This document shows, in pieces, positions 1-8,785 of a stretch of 57,558 nt of DNA (position 1 is the first letter of the stretch; each line of letters starts with the position of its first letter). The DNA comes from Anaerolinea sp. GTDB taxonomy: Bacteria; Chloroflexota; Anaerolineae; Anaerolineales; Anaerolineaceae. Under the pieces are notes generated by a model. The model had not been told where the DNA came from. It did not search any database and saw nothing but the letters and a program-made list of their open reading frames with translations. Position numbers and translations under genes: made by a program. The DNA lies in assembly GCA_013824865.1 (NCBI GenBank), contig PNON01000009.1, positions 1-57,558 of the forward strand, in the 5' to 3' direction.

Positions 1-116
1 TAGAGAAAGCAGCTTTGAAAGATGGCATCCTGGAACTAGCCAGCCAAAATGCGGTGACCTACCTGACAAATTTCCTGGTAAGGCTTGGATATAATCATGT
101 GACGGTCGTGCCCTAA
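1..116 (+). CDS. C-terminal fragment of an unidentified protein (possibly DUF4230-like)
   Basis: An open frame enters from the left edge and ends at TAA 114-116, giving about 37 residues that end in LGYNHVTVVP. The Ala-rich helical tail running into a short LGY-x-x-V strand recalls the C-terminus of DUF4230 proteins, but this is a weak impression from a short fragment. It converges on the lipoate ligase gene with only 6 bases between the two stop codons. The start lies outside the window. Confidence 0.45.
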   Translation, partial: EKAALKDGILELASQNAVTYLTNFLVRLGYNHVTVVP

Positions 117-122
117 AGGGAA

Positions 123-971
123 TTAAATTCTCCCAGTCCAAGACGGGTCGGCGAATTTTTCCGCTTCGATCCGCCTGGCCAGCGTCAGTTCATCTGGTGT
201 CAACGAGCTGGTTATGAACTTGATATTGTGGATGGATTCAAAAGCTTTCACAAACTCACTGGCAGCCTGTTGCCAACTGACCGTTTGTCCGATTTCCAAC
301 CTCAGGTTGGTGGCACGTTCGCGCACCCGGTCTGCAGCTCGCTTCCGGGCAGCCGCGTCAGGATAGGTTAACACCTGGGTGATGCGGGCAATATCACCAA
401 ATAGGGGAATTGCGCCATGTTGCAGGACTGCGTTCTTACGCCTGGCCTGCGCGCTGCCAATGATCTTCTTGTTTGAAAGTGTGATCTCATAATTGGACGG
501 TACCTCAAAACAAACTGATTCCTGGTGACTCACGGAGACCTCAGGATTATCCTTCATTGCTGGCTGAAGGTAAAATCGTTCCAGGAATTCTAATAGTGCC
601 AGAGAAATATGCCGGTAGCTGGTTAAGATCCCGCCCTGGAATATAGCGCTGTCTGCGCTGCCAGTGATGGAATAGGTAAGCTCATCCGTATGCAGGATGG
701 CTCGTCCGCCGGTTGGCCGGCGCACCACATCCCATCCGAAGGCAGCCAGTTGAGCTTTATCCACCTCAACAATAGGCTGGGCATGCCCTAGAGAAAGACA
801 GGCGGGTTCCCAGGCGTAGAGTCGCAGCGTGGGCATGAACCCTGGAGAGGCAGCGCCTTCCAGCAGAGCTTCGTCCACCGCCATGTTCCACGACCCACGG
901 GCGGGGCCATCTATGAGAAGGCGCCACAGTGTGGATGCAGGATCGTCTGGAGTAGGTATCATGAGTTGCAT
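123..971 (-). CDS. Lipoate-protein ligase A family protein / LipM-like octanoyltransferase
   Basis: A 282-residue protein of the biotin/lipoate A/B ligase fold, which attaches lipoyl or octanoyl groups to carrier domains such as GcvH or E2 subunits. RRPTGGRAILH (residues 84-94) is the substrate-binding loop. CFEVPSNYEI with Cys154, followed by KKIIGSAQARR (168-178), matches the arrangement in LipM-type octanoyltransferases, where the Cys carries the acyl intermediate and a Lys helps bind it. The Cys makes transferase at least as likely as ATP-dependent ligase. No strong ribosome site lies before the ATG at 971; the ATG at 962 is an alternative. The GlyA-GcvT fusion 3.3 kb away belongs to glycine cleavage, which needs lipoylated GcvH, so the two may serve one pathway (inference). 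Confidence 0.85.
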   Translation of the reverse strand: MQLMIPTPDDPASTLWRLLIDGPARGSWNMAVDEALLEGAASPGFMPTLRLYAWEPACLSLGHAQPIVEVDKAQLAAFGWDVVRRPTGGRAILHTDELTYSITGSADSAIFQGGILTSYRHISLALLEFLERFYLQPAMKDNPEVSVSHQESVCFEVPSNYEITLSNKKIIGSAQARRKNAVLQHGAIPLFGDIARITQVLTYPDAAARKRAADRVRERATNLRLEIGQTVSWQQAASEFVKAFESIHNIKFITSSLTPDELTLARRIEAEKFADPSWTGRI

Positions 972-1239
972 CGATAAATTTTAACATACTCCGTTTGCAA
1001 TGATGTAGGCGAAACTTCCCCCTTAGCGCAGGAGTACCCGACTCAACGAAAACATAAGAATATAGTTGGTCTCACACGTTCTAATCGGGTGTTTGAGCAA
1101 ACATTGCTGATAGGTTTTGTGCAATTGGGTAGTAATAAAATCTATGTGTGAATCCCGGATAAATATCCCCCGATAAAATACTAAATTCGCGTAATGACCG
1201 GTGCCACCTGGTTGTGATAGAATTTAACCGGACAAATAC

Positions 1240-2955
1240 ATGACTGAGTCAAAATTCATATTAACAAAACCACGGGATTCCATCGAGATTCACATGCCAG
1301 ATGGCCGGGTAATCACAGGCCCTCGCGGGAATACACTGGAAGGTTTTTTCTCTGCGCTGCCAGAATCGGAACGACAGGTAATCGTCGGGGCTGTGGTCAA
1401 TTTAGAACTTAGGGAACTAACCTTCCCGTTGGAAATGGATGCCAATGTCGCCCCGGTGACCATGGAAAGCGCAGATGGGGCGCGTATCTACCGGCGTTCC
1501 CTCACCTTCCTTCTGGAAGTCGCGTTTGAAAACCTCTTCCCGGATGTAGAATTGCGTATTGATCATTCGGTATCCTCCGGAGGCTTCTTCTGCCATGTGT
1601 TCCGCCATGCGCCATTATCAAATGCTGAACTTGATCAGCTCAGTTCAGCCATGAGCAGTCTGGTCCAGCAGAACCTGCAATTCAAACGCAGTCAGGTACC
1701 CTTACAGGAAGCTATTGATTACTTTACTGCGAAGGGGGAGGTTAATAAGGTCAGGCTGCTCTCCTACCGCCGCAAGGAATTCCTGGTGTTGTACAGCTTA
1801 CTGGAGCACCGCGATTATCATCATGGTTACATGGTGCCATCCACCGGCTATTTAAAATGGTTTGGTTTAACCAGGATGGGACCTGGTTTTGTATTGAGCT
1901 ATCCACGACGTTTCGCTCCCACTGCCATTCAACCACTGCCAGATTCACCCAAGCTATTGAATACCTTTCTCCAATATGGCAACTGGCTGGAGCGCCTGGG
2001 TATAGACAATGTCGCCGCGTTAAATGACGCCATTGCTGCTGGCCGCATCCGCGAAGTGATACTGGTCTCTGAGGCGCTTCATGAGCAGCGCATCATCGAA
2101 ATTGCTTCTCAGATCGCCCAAAACAGGGAATTATTGCGAGTGGTGTTGATCTCCGGGCCTTCTTCCTCTGGCAAGACCACTTTTTCCAAACGCCTCTCAG
2201 TACAGTTGATCTCGCAAGGGTTATCCCCCTTCGCGCTGGAAATGGACAATTACTTTGTGGATCGAGAAAAGACACCGCGCAGCGAAAATGGCGATTATGA
2301 TTATGAATCCCTGGGTGCATTAGACCGGGTTCTCCTGAATACCCACATCCAGCAATTGATCTCTGGCGAGCAAGTCCAACTTCCGCGTTTTGATTTCAAA
2401 GCAGGCAGCGGCTTTCCAGGGGACACCGTTCGCCTGCAGCCCGGGCAGCTGATCATCCTGGAAGGAATCCACGGCCTCAACCCGGGCTTACTTCATGAAT
2501 TAGCACCAGACCAGTTCTTCCGCGTCTACGTCTCCGCCCTGACCCAGCTTAATTTAGATAAACACAACCGCATCTCCACCACTGACACCCGCCTCTTGCG
2601 CCGGATCGTTCGCGACGCTGCTGAACGCGGCTACTCAGCGCTGCAGACCTTGCAGCGCTGGGAATCTGTACGAATGGGCGAGAAGAATCACATCTTCCCC
2701 TTCCAGGAAAATGCAGACATCATGTTCAACTCTGCGCTGGCTTATGAGCTTTCCGCGTTGAAGCCAGTTGTGGAACCCTTGCTGCGCCAGGTTCCCTACG
2801 GCTGTCAGGAATATATTGAAGCCAAACGTCTGCTGGCCTTCCTGGAATGGTTTCTACCTATCAATACTGAGCTTATCCCTGATAATTCCATCCTGCGGGA
2901 ATTCCTGGGTGGTTCAATCTTGCACGACTTCAGAGTCTGGAAAAACAATTCCTGA
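1240..2955 (+). CDS. TGS-domain uridine kinase-like nucleoside kinase
   Basis: A 571-residue two-part protein. Residues about 14-230 resemble the N-terminal TGS and second additional domains of threonyl-tRNA synthetase. Residues about 285-540 form a P-loop kinase of the uridine kinase/phosphoribulokinase family. The Walker A motif is GPSSSGKTT (306-314), followed by a base-binding segment LEMDNYFVDREKTP and the Walker-B-like strand LIILEGIHGLNP. This architecture is widespread in bacteria as nucleoside kinase; the exact substrate has not been established for this clade. It stands alone, with 268 bases upstream shared with the divergent lipoate ligase and a strong bidirectional terminator downstream. 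Confidence 0.85.
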   Translation: MTESKFILTKPRDSIEIHMPDGRVITGPRGNTLEGFFSALPESERQVIVGAVVNLELRELTFPLEMDANVAPVTMESADGARIYRRSLTFLLEVAFENLFPDVELRIDHSVSSGGFFCHVFRHAPLSNAELDQLSSAMSSLVQQNLQFKRSQVPLQEAIDYFTAKGEVNKVRLLSYRRKEFLVLYSLLEHRDYHHGYMVPSTGYLKWFGLTRMGPGFVLSYPRRFAPTAIQPLPDSPKLLNTFLQYGNWLERLGIDNVAALNDAIAAGRIREVILVSEALHEQRIIEIASQIAQNRELLRVVLISGPSSSGKTTFSKRLSVQLISQGLSPFALEMDNYFVDREKTPRSENGDYDYESLGALDRVLLNTHIQQLISGEQVQLPRFDFKAGSGFPGDTVRLQPGQLIILEGIHGLNPGLLHELAPDQFFRVYVSALTQLNLDKHNRISTTDTRLLRRIVRDAAERGYSALQTLQRWESVRMGEKNHIFPFQENADIMFNSALAYELSALKPVVEPLLRQVPYGCQEYIEAKRLLAFLEWFLPINTELIPDNSILREFLGGSILHDFRVWKNNS

Positions 2956-2982
2956 TCCCAGAGTCGAATTGAATGTCAACAT

Positions 2983-3012
2983 AAAATCTCCCTGGTTATC
3001 CAGGGAGATTTT
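2983..3012. terminator. Bidirectional intrinsic terminator
   Basis: A perfect 13-bp stem (2983-2995 with 3000-3012) with a TTAT loop, A-rich on its left flank and T-rich on its right flank. It sits between the converging kinase gene (+) and aminotransferase gene (-) and can end both transcripts. Confidence 0.9.
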
Positions 3013-3036
3013 ATTATTAGAAAAGCAAGGAATGGC

Positions 3037-4266
3037 TTACATTTTTTGGATATACATGGAAACTACGTGGGCTAAACGCTCTATGCCTGCCGCAATCCGT
3101 TCCGGGGTAGCCATGGAGAAATTGAGCCGCATGGTATTCTTTCCGCCACCATTAGGATGAAAGGATTCGCCCGGGACGTAAGCAACTTTTTCTTTGATCG
3201 CAGAAGAAAGGATTTGGGTGGTATCCAACCCTTCCGGCAGGGTTGCCCATAGGAACAAACCACCCTGCGGACGTGTCCAACGGACCGAGTTTGGCATAAA
3301 CTCGTCCAGCGAATCAAGCATTACATCCCGCCTTTCGGTATACACATGTTGGATCAATTTGACATGCTGATCCAGGAAACCGCCTTTACCCACTTCGTGA
3401 GCCACACACTGATTGAATGTCGCAGTATGCAGGTCCGCACCTTGCTTGGCTTGCACCAGTTTCTTGATGACTTCGGGCGGGGCGATGATCCATGCCAGCC
3501 GCAACCCGGGTGCCAGGATCTTGGAGAATGTGCTCAGGTAGATTACATTCCCTGAGAAAGCCTGATGCGTGGCTGACGCGCGGAAATCATTATCGAGCAC
3601 GCAAACGCCAGGAATGTGGTCGCCTTCAAAACGCAGTTGACCGTAAGGATCATCTTCGACGATGGGTACGCCATAACGGTCCGCCATTTCGATGATCTTA
3701 TGCCGTCTCTCCAGGGAGATGGTGACCCCCGTGGGGTTTTGGAAGTTGGGCAAAACATAAATGAATTTCGGCCCGGTGCGCAGTTTTTCTTCCAGGATAT
3801 CCGTGATCATCCCGTTTTCATCTGAAGGGACTACCACGTACTCCGCGCCATAAGCATTCCAGGCCTGCAGCGCTCCCAGGTAGGTTGGCGATTCAACCAG
3901 GATTTTATCGCCATGATTGATGAAAATCTTGGCTAAAAGATCCAATGCCTGCTGAGATCCGGAGGTGATCATCACATTATCTGTGGAAACATGGATACCC
4001 ATTCTCTCTGAGTGCCGCACGATCATCTCGCGTAATGGCATATATCCTTCGGTGCTGCCATATTGCAGGGCTGTCGCGCTGAGATTCTTTAAAACATAAT
4101 CACAGGCTTCTGCAATCCTTTGCGTTGGGAACACCTCCGGTGCAGGCATGCCACCGCCAAAAGAGATGATCTCAGGGTCTTCAGCCAGTTTCAATAGTTC
4201 CCGGATGGTCGAGCTCGTCATTCTCTGTGTTCGTTGCGCGTATCGATAGTCCCAGGGTGTTTGCAT
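3037..4266 (-). CDS. PLP-dependent aminotransferase, class I/II (LysN / 2-aminoadipate transaminase-like)
   Basis: A 409-residue fold-type I aminotransferase. Visible motifs are SFGGGMPAPEVFP (35-47), NFQNPTG (174-180), EDDPY (204-208) and the PLP lysine in STFSKILAPGLRLAW (Lys249). The N-terminus (SFGGGMP, then LQYGSTEGYMPLRE) is typical of the group holding LysN, kynurenine aminotransferase II and branched-chain or aromatic aminotransferases, so the substrate cannot be fixed from sequence. An AGGAG site precedes the ATG. It lies 45 bases downstream of the glyA-gcvT fusion on the same strand, almost certainly co-transcribed, and ends at the bidirectional terminator. Confidence 0.88.
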   Translation of the reverse strand: MQTPWDYRYAQRTQRMTSSTIRELLKLAEDPEIISFGGGMPAPEVFPTQRIAEACDYVLKNLSATALQYGSTEGYMPLREMIVRHSERMGIHVSTDNVMITSGSQQALDLLAKIFINHGDKILVESPTYLGALQAWNAYGAEYVVVPSDENGMITDILEEKLRTGPKFIYVLPNFQNPTGVTISLERRHKIIEMADRYGVPIVEDDPYGQLRFEGDHIPGVCVLDNDFRASATHQAFSGNVIYLSTFSKILAPGLRLAWIIAPPEVIKKLVQAKQGADLHTATFNQCVAHEVGKGGFLDQHVKLIQHVYTERRDVMLDSLDEFMPNSVRWTRPQGGLFLWATLPEGLDTTQILSSAIKEKVAYVPGESFHPNGGGKNTMRLNFSMATPERIAAGIERLAHVVSMYIQKM

Positions 4267-4311
4267 TTATATCAGTCTCCTAATAAAGATGATATGAAAA
4301 ACTATGAGAAA

Positions 4312-7300
4312 TCATTTTTGGAAGCGGCTGACCACGATGGCCTGCGTTGGCAGGATGACTTTGTCGCCGGTCGCCAGTTGCGCCGGTGATTTTCCTGTGC
4401 TGGGCGGATTTCCCTGATAAATGAACAGTGGAGTGCCTTCCGCGCTGGCTTTTATATCGAGCGATGCCTGTCCAGTAAGATACCCCTCCGCGTCCACAGC
4501 ACAGCTGGTGACCACTCCTACAACTTTTCCTTTCTTATCCAGCACAGCGTCTCCATGATGGGCCATGCGCACTGCCTTCTCCGTGAACCGGAAACGGACG
4601 ACAACTGTGGACCGTTTTTCTTCCCTGTCGCTAAAAGCCTTTCTGCCGATGAACCAGGGTTTGTATAGCTTCACATATGATCCAAACCCGGCTTCAGCTA
4701 CACCGAGGTTCAGGTCCCCGCCCATCTCGTGGCCATAAAGCGGTAAGCCAGCCTCTGTCCGCAGGGAGTCTCGCGCTCCCAGGCCGCAAGGCAGCAGACC
4801 GAGAGGATTGCCTTTTTCCATCAGGGCATTCCATAATGCCACTGACTTGTCAGGGTGGATGAATAATTCAAAAGCCATCTTTTCCCCGGTATAACCGGTG
4901 CGCGAGACGATCAGGTCGAAACCGCCGATGGTGGCATCACAGAGTTGCGTACGTTTGAGCCCCATCACTTTTTTCCGAGTGGCTGCGTCGCAGCCCAGCG
5001 CCAGCAGGATATCCCTGGATTTTGGTCCCTGCAGCGCGATATCTACCCGCATATCCTTGCCTTCCCCAGAGTCTCGCAGGTTACGCAGGGTTACATTCTG
5101 GCCAAAGACTTTTACCCACGAGCGATCTCTGTCAACCATTACACTGCCGCTCTTCACTGCGTTCAGCCATGACCAATCTTTATCATCATTGGATGCATTG
5201 ACCACCACCAGGAATTTTTCTTCTGATCGGCGATATACCAGCAGGTCATCCAGAACATTCGAATCTGGATCCAGCAGATGAGTGTAGCAGCTCTCTCCGA
5301 GTTCCAAACCAGCGATATCGTTTCCGCAAACTGAATCCAGGAATGCTGCTGCATCGGGACCTTCAGCCTGGTAAACACCCATGTGAGACACATCAAAAAG
5401 CCCGGCAGCCTGGCGGGTGGCGAGGTGCTCATCCATTACAGAGGTGTACCATACCGGCATTTCCCAGCCAGCGAAAGGTACCATTTTGGCGCCCATATCT
5501 CTGTGGGTTTTATGCAAGGCGGTCACCTTTAGCTCGGGTTCTGACTCATTCCATTTGAATGCTGGCAACGAGATGCCTGTCGCATTTTGAATTCCAATGG
5601 CAAAGGCTTTCTCGGGAGCAACCCGCTCACCTGCAGCAGAAAAGTTTACAGGTGTGATCTCCTCCACCAGAATTGGGCCTGGTAGACGCCTACGGAAATC
5701 ACCATCGAAGCCTACAAAACCATCTGACAGGTCTCTCAGCCAGGTGGCAGCAACTCCAAAGTCTTTCCGGGCAATATTTAATACATATTCGTAGTTCTGT
5801 ACACACTTAATTGCAGCAGGGGCAGAGATTCCATTTATTACCAGACTGGTAGCCTGGGTTTCACCTTGCCACAAGCCTTCTGTGTTGTTGGTCACCACGT
5901 AATTCAGGAATGAACGGATACTCCCGCCTGATAAGCGAAGTGATACAACCTCACCCTTCGTATCAGGGTTATCGTCAATATAGAAGAAATGAGGATAACC
6001 GCTCTTTTTTGTTTCTTCCACCATCCCGGCTTCTTCGGCCATTTTACGGACTGCTACTTTGGCTGCATTGAAAACAGTGAAATCCACCTTGGCGCGATCC
6101 GCCGGCCCTTTGCGGGTTTCAATGGTATAGGGTGTGGTGGCGAACAGGATATCTGCAATGATGTCCGCCAGTTTCACCATATCTGCTTCTTTAAATCCGC
6201 GCTGAGTCAGCCAGGGGGTACCCAGGCGGATACCAGATGAGGCAAATGAAGATTTATCCCCCGGAATGGTATTGCGATTGCAGACAATACCAGCTAAATC
6301 GAGGATGCGCGCAGCCATATCTCCCATTAGGGGGGTGCCATCAGGACCGACGACAGATTTGCAGTCAACGTTTACCAGGTGGGTATCTGTCCCGCTGTAA
6401 GAGATGCGCAATCCGCGCTTGCTCATTTGGTCTGTAAGCGCTTTGCAGTTCTTAATAATCTGGAATTGCAGGTCTTTAAATTCCTGCGTTCGTGCCAGTT
6501 TGAAGGTGAGCGCCAGCGCTGCAAACACATTCACATGCGGGCCACCTTGCTCGCCCGGGAAGATGGAGCGGTCAATCTTTTTACCCAGCACGGGATCTGT
6601 GGTAATAATGCAAGCGCCTCGTGGTCCGCACAGTGTCTTGTGGGAGGTGAAGGTAGTAACATGCGCGTAGCCGATTGGGGAAGCCAGCGCACCGGCTGCC
6701 ACCAGTCCAGCAATGTGGGAGATATCCGCCATTAATATTGCACCCACAGAATCTGCGATCTCGCGAAATTTCTTCCAGTCTGGAAGCCAGGGGTAGGAGG
6801 TATAACCGGCAATAATCATCTTGGGTTTGTGTTCCTGCGCCAGGGCGATTACTTTTTCATAGTCGATTTTTTCTGTTACCGGATCCACCAGGTAATGGAT
6901 GACATTGTAAAATCGGCCTGAACGGTTAACAGATGAACCATGGGTGAGATGGCCGCCATGCAGCAGGCTCATAGCCAGCACGGTATCCCCAGGATTTACC
7001 ACTGCCGGATAGACCGCATTATTGGCGGGAGCGCCTGAGAGTGGTTGAACATTGACATACAGATCGTCGGGTTTCTTACCGTTTGCGGCGAAAGCTTCCG
7101 CGCAGCGGCGGCGGGCTAATGACTCCACCAGGTCAGCGTATTCCACCCCTTTGTAAAAGCGCGGATCAGAATAGCGGCGGTATTCAGCCAAGCGAATTGG
7201 GTAATCCAGTAGTTCAGCCTCGCTCATAAACCGCTGCGCATCATCCGGATACCCTTCTGCGTAGATATTCTGGAAAGACGTTGCCAGCGCTTCCCGCACG

Positions 7301-7431
7301 GCAAGTGGAGCAGTGCTCTCGCTGGGGATCATGATCAGCTTACGATTCTGGCGTTCAGATTCCAGTTGTGACATCTCAAAAACGTCAGGGTCAAGCTCGG
7401 ATAATTTTCCGCGGACAAGGTAATCTTTCAT
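4312..7431 (-). CDS. glyA-gcvT: Fused serine hydroxymethyltransferase - glycine cleavage T protein (GlyA-GcvT)
   Basis: One uninterrupted 1039-residue frame joins two enzymes of folate one-carbon metabolism. Residues about 1-475 are serine hydroxymethyltransferase (Ser + THF to Gly + methylene-THF), with the PLP lysine in TSHKTLCGPRG (Lys265) and GEQGGPH (293-299). Residues about 634-1039 are aminomethyltransferase GcvT, starting at ALHKTHRDMGAKMVPFAGWE and including SHMGVYQ, RTGYTGE and a C-terminal beta-barrel. Residues about 480-632 match neither half obviously; they may be a linker or a degenerate GcvT-like barrel. No gcvH or gcvP is in the window. An aminotransferase gene follows 45 bases downstream. 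Upstream are a consensus-like promoter and a leader of about 150 bases with two hairpins. Confidence 0.95.
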   Translation of the reverse strand: MKDYLVRGKLSELDPDVFEMSQLESERQNRKLIMIPSESTAPLAVREALATSFQNIYAEGYPDDAQRFMSEAELLDYPIRLAEYRRYSDPRFYKGVEYADLVESLARRRCAEAFAANGKKPDDLYVNVQPLSGAPANNAVYPAVVNPGDTVLAMSLLHGGHLTHGSSVNRSGRFYNVIHYLVDPVTEKIDYEKVIALAQEHKPKMIIAGYTSYPWLPDWKKFREIADSVGAILMADISHIAGLVAAGALASPIGYAHVTTFTSHKTLCGPRGACIITTDPVLGKKIDRSIFPGEQGGPHVNVFAALALTFKLARTQEFKDLQFQIIKNCKALTDQMSKRGLRISYSGTDTHLVNVDCKSVVGPDGTPLMGDMAARILDLAGIVCNRNTIPGDKSSFASSGIRLGTPWLTQRGFKEADMVKLADIIADILFATTPYTIETRKGPADRAKVDFTVFNAAKVAVRKMAEEAGMVEETKKSGYPHFFYIDDNPDTKGEVVSLRLSGGSIRSFLNYVVTNNTEGLWQGETQATSLVINGISAPAAIKCVQNYEYVLNIARKDFGVAATWLRDLSDGFVGFDGDFRRRLPGPILVEEITPVNFSAAGERVAPEKAFAIGIQNATGISLPAFKWNESEPELKVTALHKTHRDMGAKMVPFAGWEMPVWYTSVMDEHLATRQAAGLFDVSHMGVYQAEGPDAAAFLDSVCGNDIAGLELGESCYTHLLDPDSNVLDDLLVYRRSEEKFLVVVNASNDDKDWSWLNAVKSGSVMVDRDRSWVKVFGQNVTLRNLRDSGEGKDMRVDIALQGPKSRDILLALGCDAATRKKVMGLKRTQLCDATIGGFDLIVSRTGYTGEKMAFELFIHPDKSVALWNALMEKGNPLGLLPCGLGARDSLRTEAGLPLYGHEMGGDLNLGVAEAGFGSYVKLYKPWFIGRKAFSDREEKRSTVVVRFRFTEKAVRMAHHGDAVLDKKGKVVGVVTSCAVDAEGYLTGQASLDIKASAEGTPLFIYQGNPPSTGKSPAQLATGDKVILPTQAIVVSRFQK

Positions 7432-7583
7432 TTCAGCTCCTGGTTAGTTTTTTCCTAATATAAATGAATGCCCGATCGATTTTATTATCCACCGGGCATT
7501 TTTGTATTTAATATAGATACACCTGAGAGGCAACAGGTGCATCTATTAGCTTCAATGTATAGGGTTAGCCGCATTCTCATTCC
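7432..7583 (-). promoter_or_regulatory. Structured leader of the glyA-gcvT operon (two hairpins)
   Basis: Between the predicted start of transcription and the fusion gene lie two stable inverted repeats. H1 pairs 7509-7525 with 7534-7548 around an 8-base loop. H2 pairs 7467-7474 with 7493-7500 (8 bp, 18-base loop). On the minus strand H2 is not followed by a T run. On the plus strand it is, so it looks like a terminator facing corA although no plus-strand gene lies upstream for 4.5 kb. No glycine-riboswitch core was recognised. A regulatory role is inferred. Confidence 0.45.
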
Positions 7584-7589
7584 GCAGTA

Positions 7590-7618
7590 ATTGTATTCTT
7601 TAGCTCGATTTCGGTCAA
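7590..7618 (-). promoter_or_regulatory. Sigma70-type promoter of glyA-gcvT
   Basis: On the minus strand, TTGACC (7613-7618) and TACAAT (7590-7595) are separated by exactly 17 bases. Transcription would start near 7583, giving a 5-prime leader of about 150 bases. Confidence 0.7.
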
Positions 7619-7730
7619 GTCAATGACAGACATTGAACAGAGGCCTCACCACATTATGCGATACAAATATAATAATCTGAGGTAAAATAGACCCGTTAGC
7701 CAGCAGCCCATTTTCTCTTGGAGGTGTCAA

Positions 7731-8663
7731 ATGATCAATATTTATAAATCCACCGAAAATGGGATAGAAGAAATAGAAAACTTAGTAAGCAACTGCTGGA
7801 TCAATGTAGTTGATCCCACTCACGAAGAGATCAGCGATCTAAAAATCCCCCATGTCCCTTTGGACTTTTTAACCTACCCACTCGATCTGGATGAAAGACC
7901 TCGATCCGAACGAGAGGATGACGGAACGTTGTTGATCATTATCCGTGTGCCAATCTACGAAGGAGAAATATCGGATATTCCCTTCTCGACAATTCCGCTT
8001 GGCATCGTGGTTACAGATGACCAAATCATCACCATTTGCCGGCAGGAATGCGACATCCTGACCATGATGGCTCGCGGAAAAATCCGTGGTCTTTCAACGG
8101 GTAAAAGATTCCGATTTATTTTAAGGTTTTTGCTTGGAGTAGCAACCAAGTATCTTAACTTCCTGCGTATGATCAATAAGGAAACCGAGGTGTTGGAAGA
8201 TAAGCTGCAAACGTCGGTTAAGAATAAAGAAGTAATTCAACTTCTCAAATATCAGAAAAGCCTGGTGTATTTTGTCACCGCTCTCCGGGCAAATGAGTTG
8301 TTGCTGCAAAGGCTTCAGCGCTTGCAATTATTCAAGCAGTTTCCGGAAGACGAAGATTTGTTGGAAGATGTTATTATTGAGAATGAGCAGGCTATTGAAA
8401 TGACAGAGATATCCAGCAACATTCTAAGTTCAACCATGGATGCCTTTACGTCTATCATCTCCAATAACTTGAACGTCATCATGAAATTTCTGGCATCCAT
8501 AACAATTGTGTTAAGCATTCCCACCATCGTGACTAGCTTCTTTGGCATGAATGTAGCCCTGCCATTCATGGATCATCCACTTGCTTACATATTCATCATT
8601 GCAATATTCTTGGGAATCAGCTTTATCGTTGTTTACATTTTTACGAAACGGGATTGGTTCTAA
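7731..8663 (+). CDS. corA: CorA-type divalent cation (Mg/Co) transporter
   Basis: A 310-residue membrane protein of the CorA/MIT family, which moves Mg2+ or related ions through a pentameric channel. The large N-terminal cytoplasmic domain ends in a long helix (about 140-250). Two C-terminal membrane segments follow, with the defining pore motif GMN in SFFGMNVALPF at the end of the first, and a basic tail TKRDWF. Length fits the family. A GGAGG site precedes the ATG. It is divergent from glyA-gcvT, and a terminator-like hairpin follows. Confidence 0.92.
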   Translation: MINIYKSTENGIEEIENLVSNCWINVVDPTHEEISDLKIPHVPLDFLTYPLDLDERPRSEREDDGTLLIIIRVPIYEGEISDIPFSTIPLGIVVTDDQIITICRQECDILTMMARGKIRGLSTGKRFRFILRFLLGVATKYLNFLRMINKETEVLEDKLQTSVKNKEVIQLLKYQKSLVYFVTALRANELLLQRLQRLQLFKQFPEDEDLLEDVIIENEQAIEMTEISSNILSSTMDAFTSIISNNLNVIMKFLASITIVLSIPTIVTSFFGMNVALPFMDHPLAYIFIIAIFLGISFIVVYIFTKRDWF

Positions 8664-8698
8664 TACCCTATCAGCAATCCATCCATCAATAATTATCT

Positions 8699-8738
8699 AA
8701 ATCTGTCTTACACGGATTGTCTGGCAGATTTTTATTTA
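8699..8738 (+). terminator. Probable terminator after corA
   Basis: AAATCTG (8699-8705) pairs with CAGATTT (8725-8731), with additional pairing inside the loop, followed by a T-rich stretch. It lies 36 bases after the corA stop. Confidence 0.5.
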
Positions 8739-8785
8739 TCTTTCTGCCCATAATGTTTGCTTGAAAATAAATTTACCACCAATTA

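Noticed and set aside
2768-3160. Plus-strand frame of 130 codons overlapping the kinase and aminotransferase ends
   Set aside because: It runs through the bidirectional terminator and is in the shadow of two well-supported genes.
7432-7583. Glycine riboswitch upstream of glyA-gcvT
   Set aside because: The conserved glycine-aptamer core sequences were not seen; only simple hairpins are visible.
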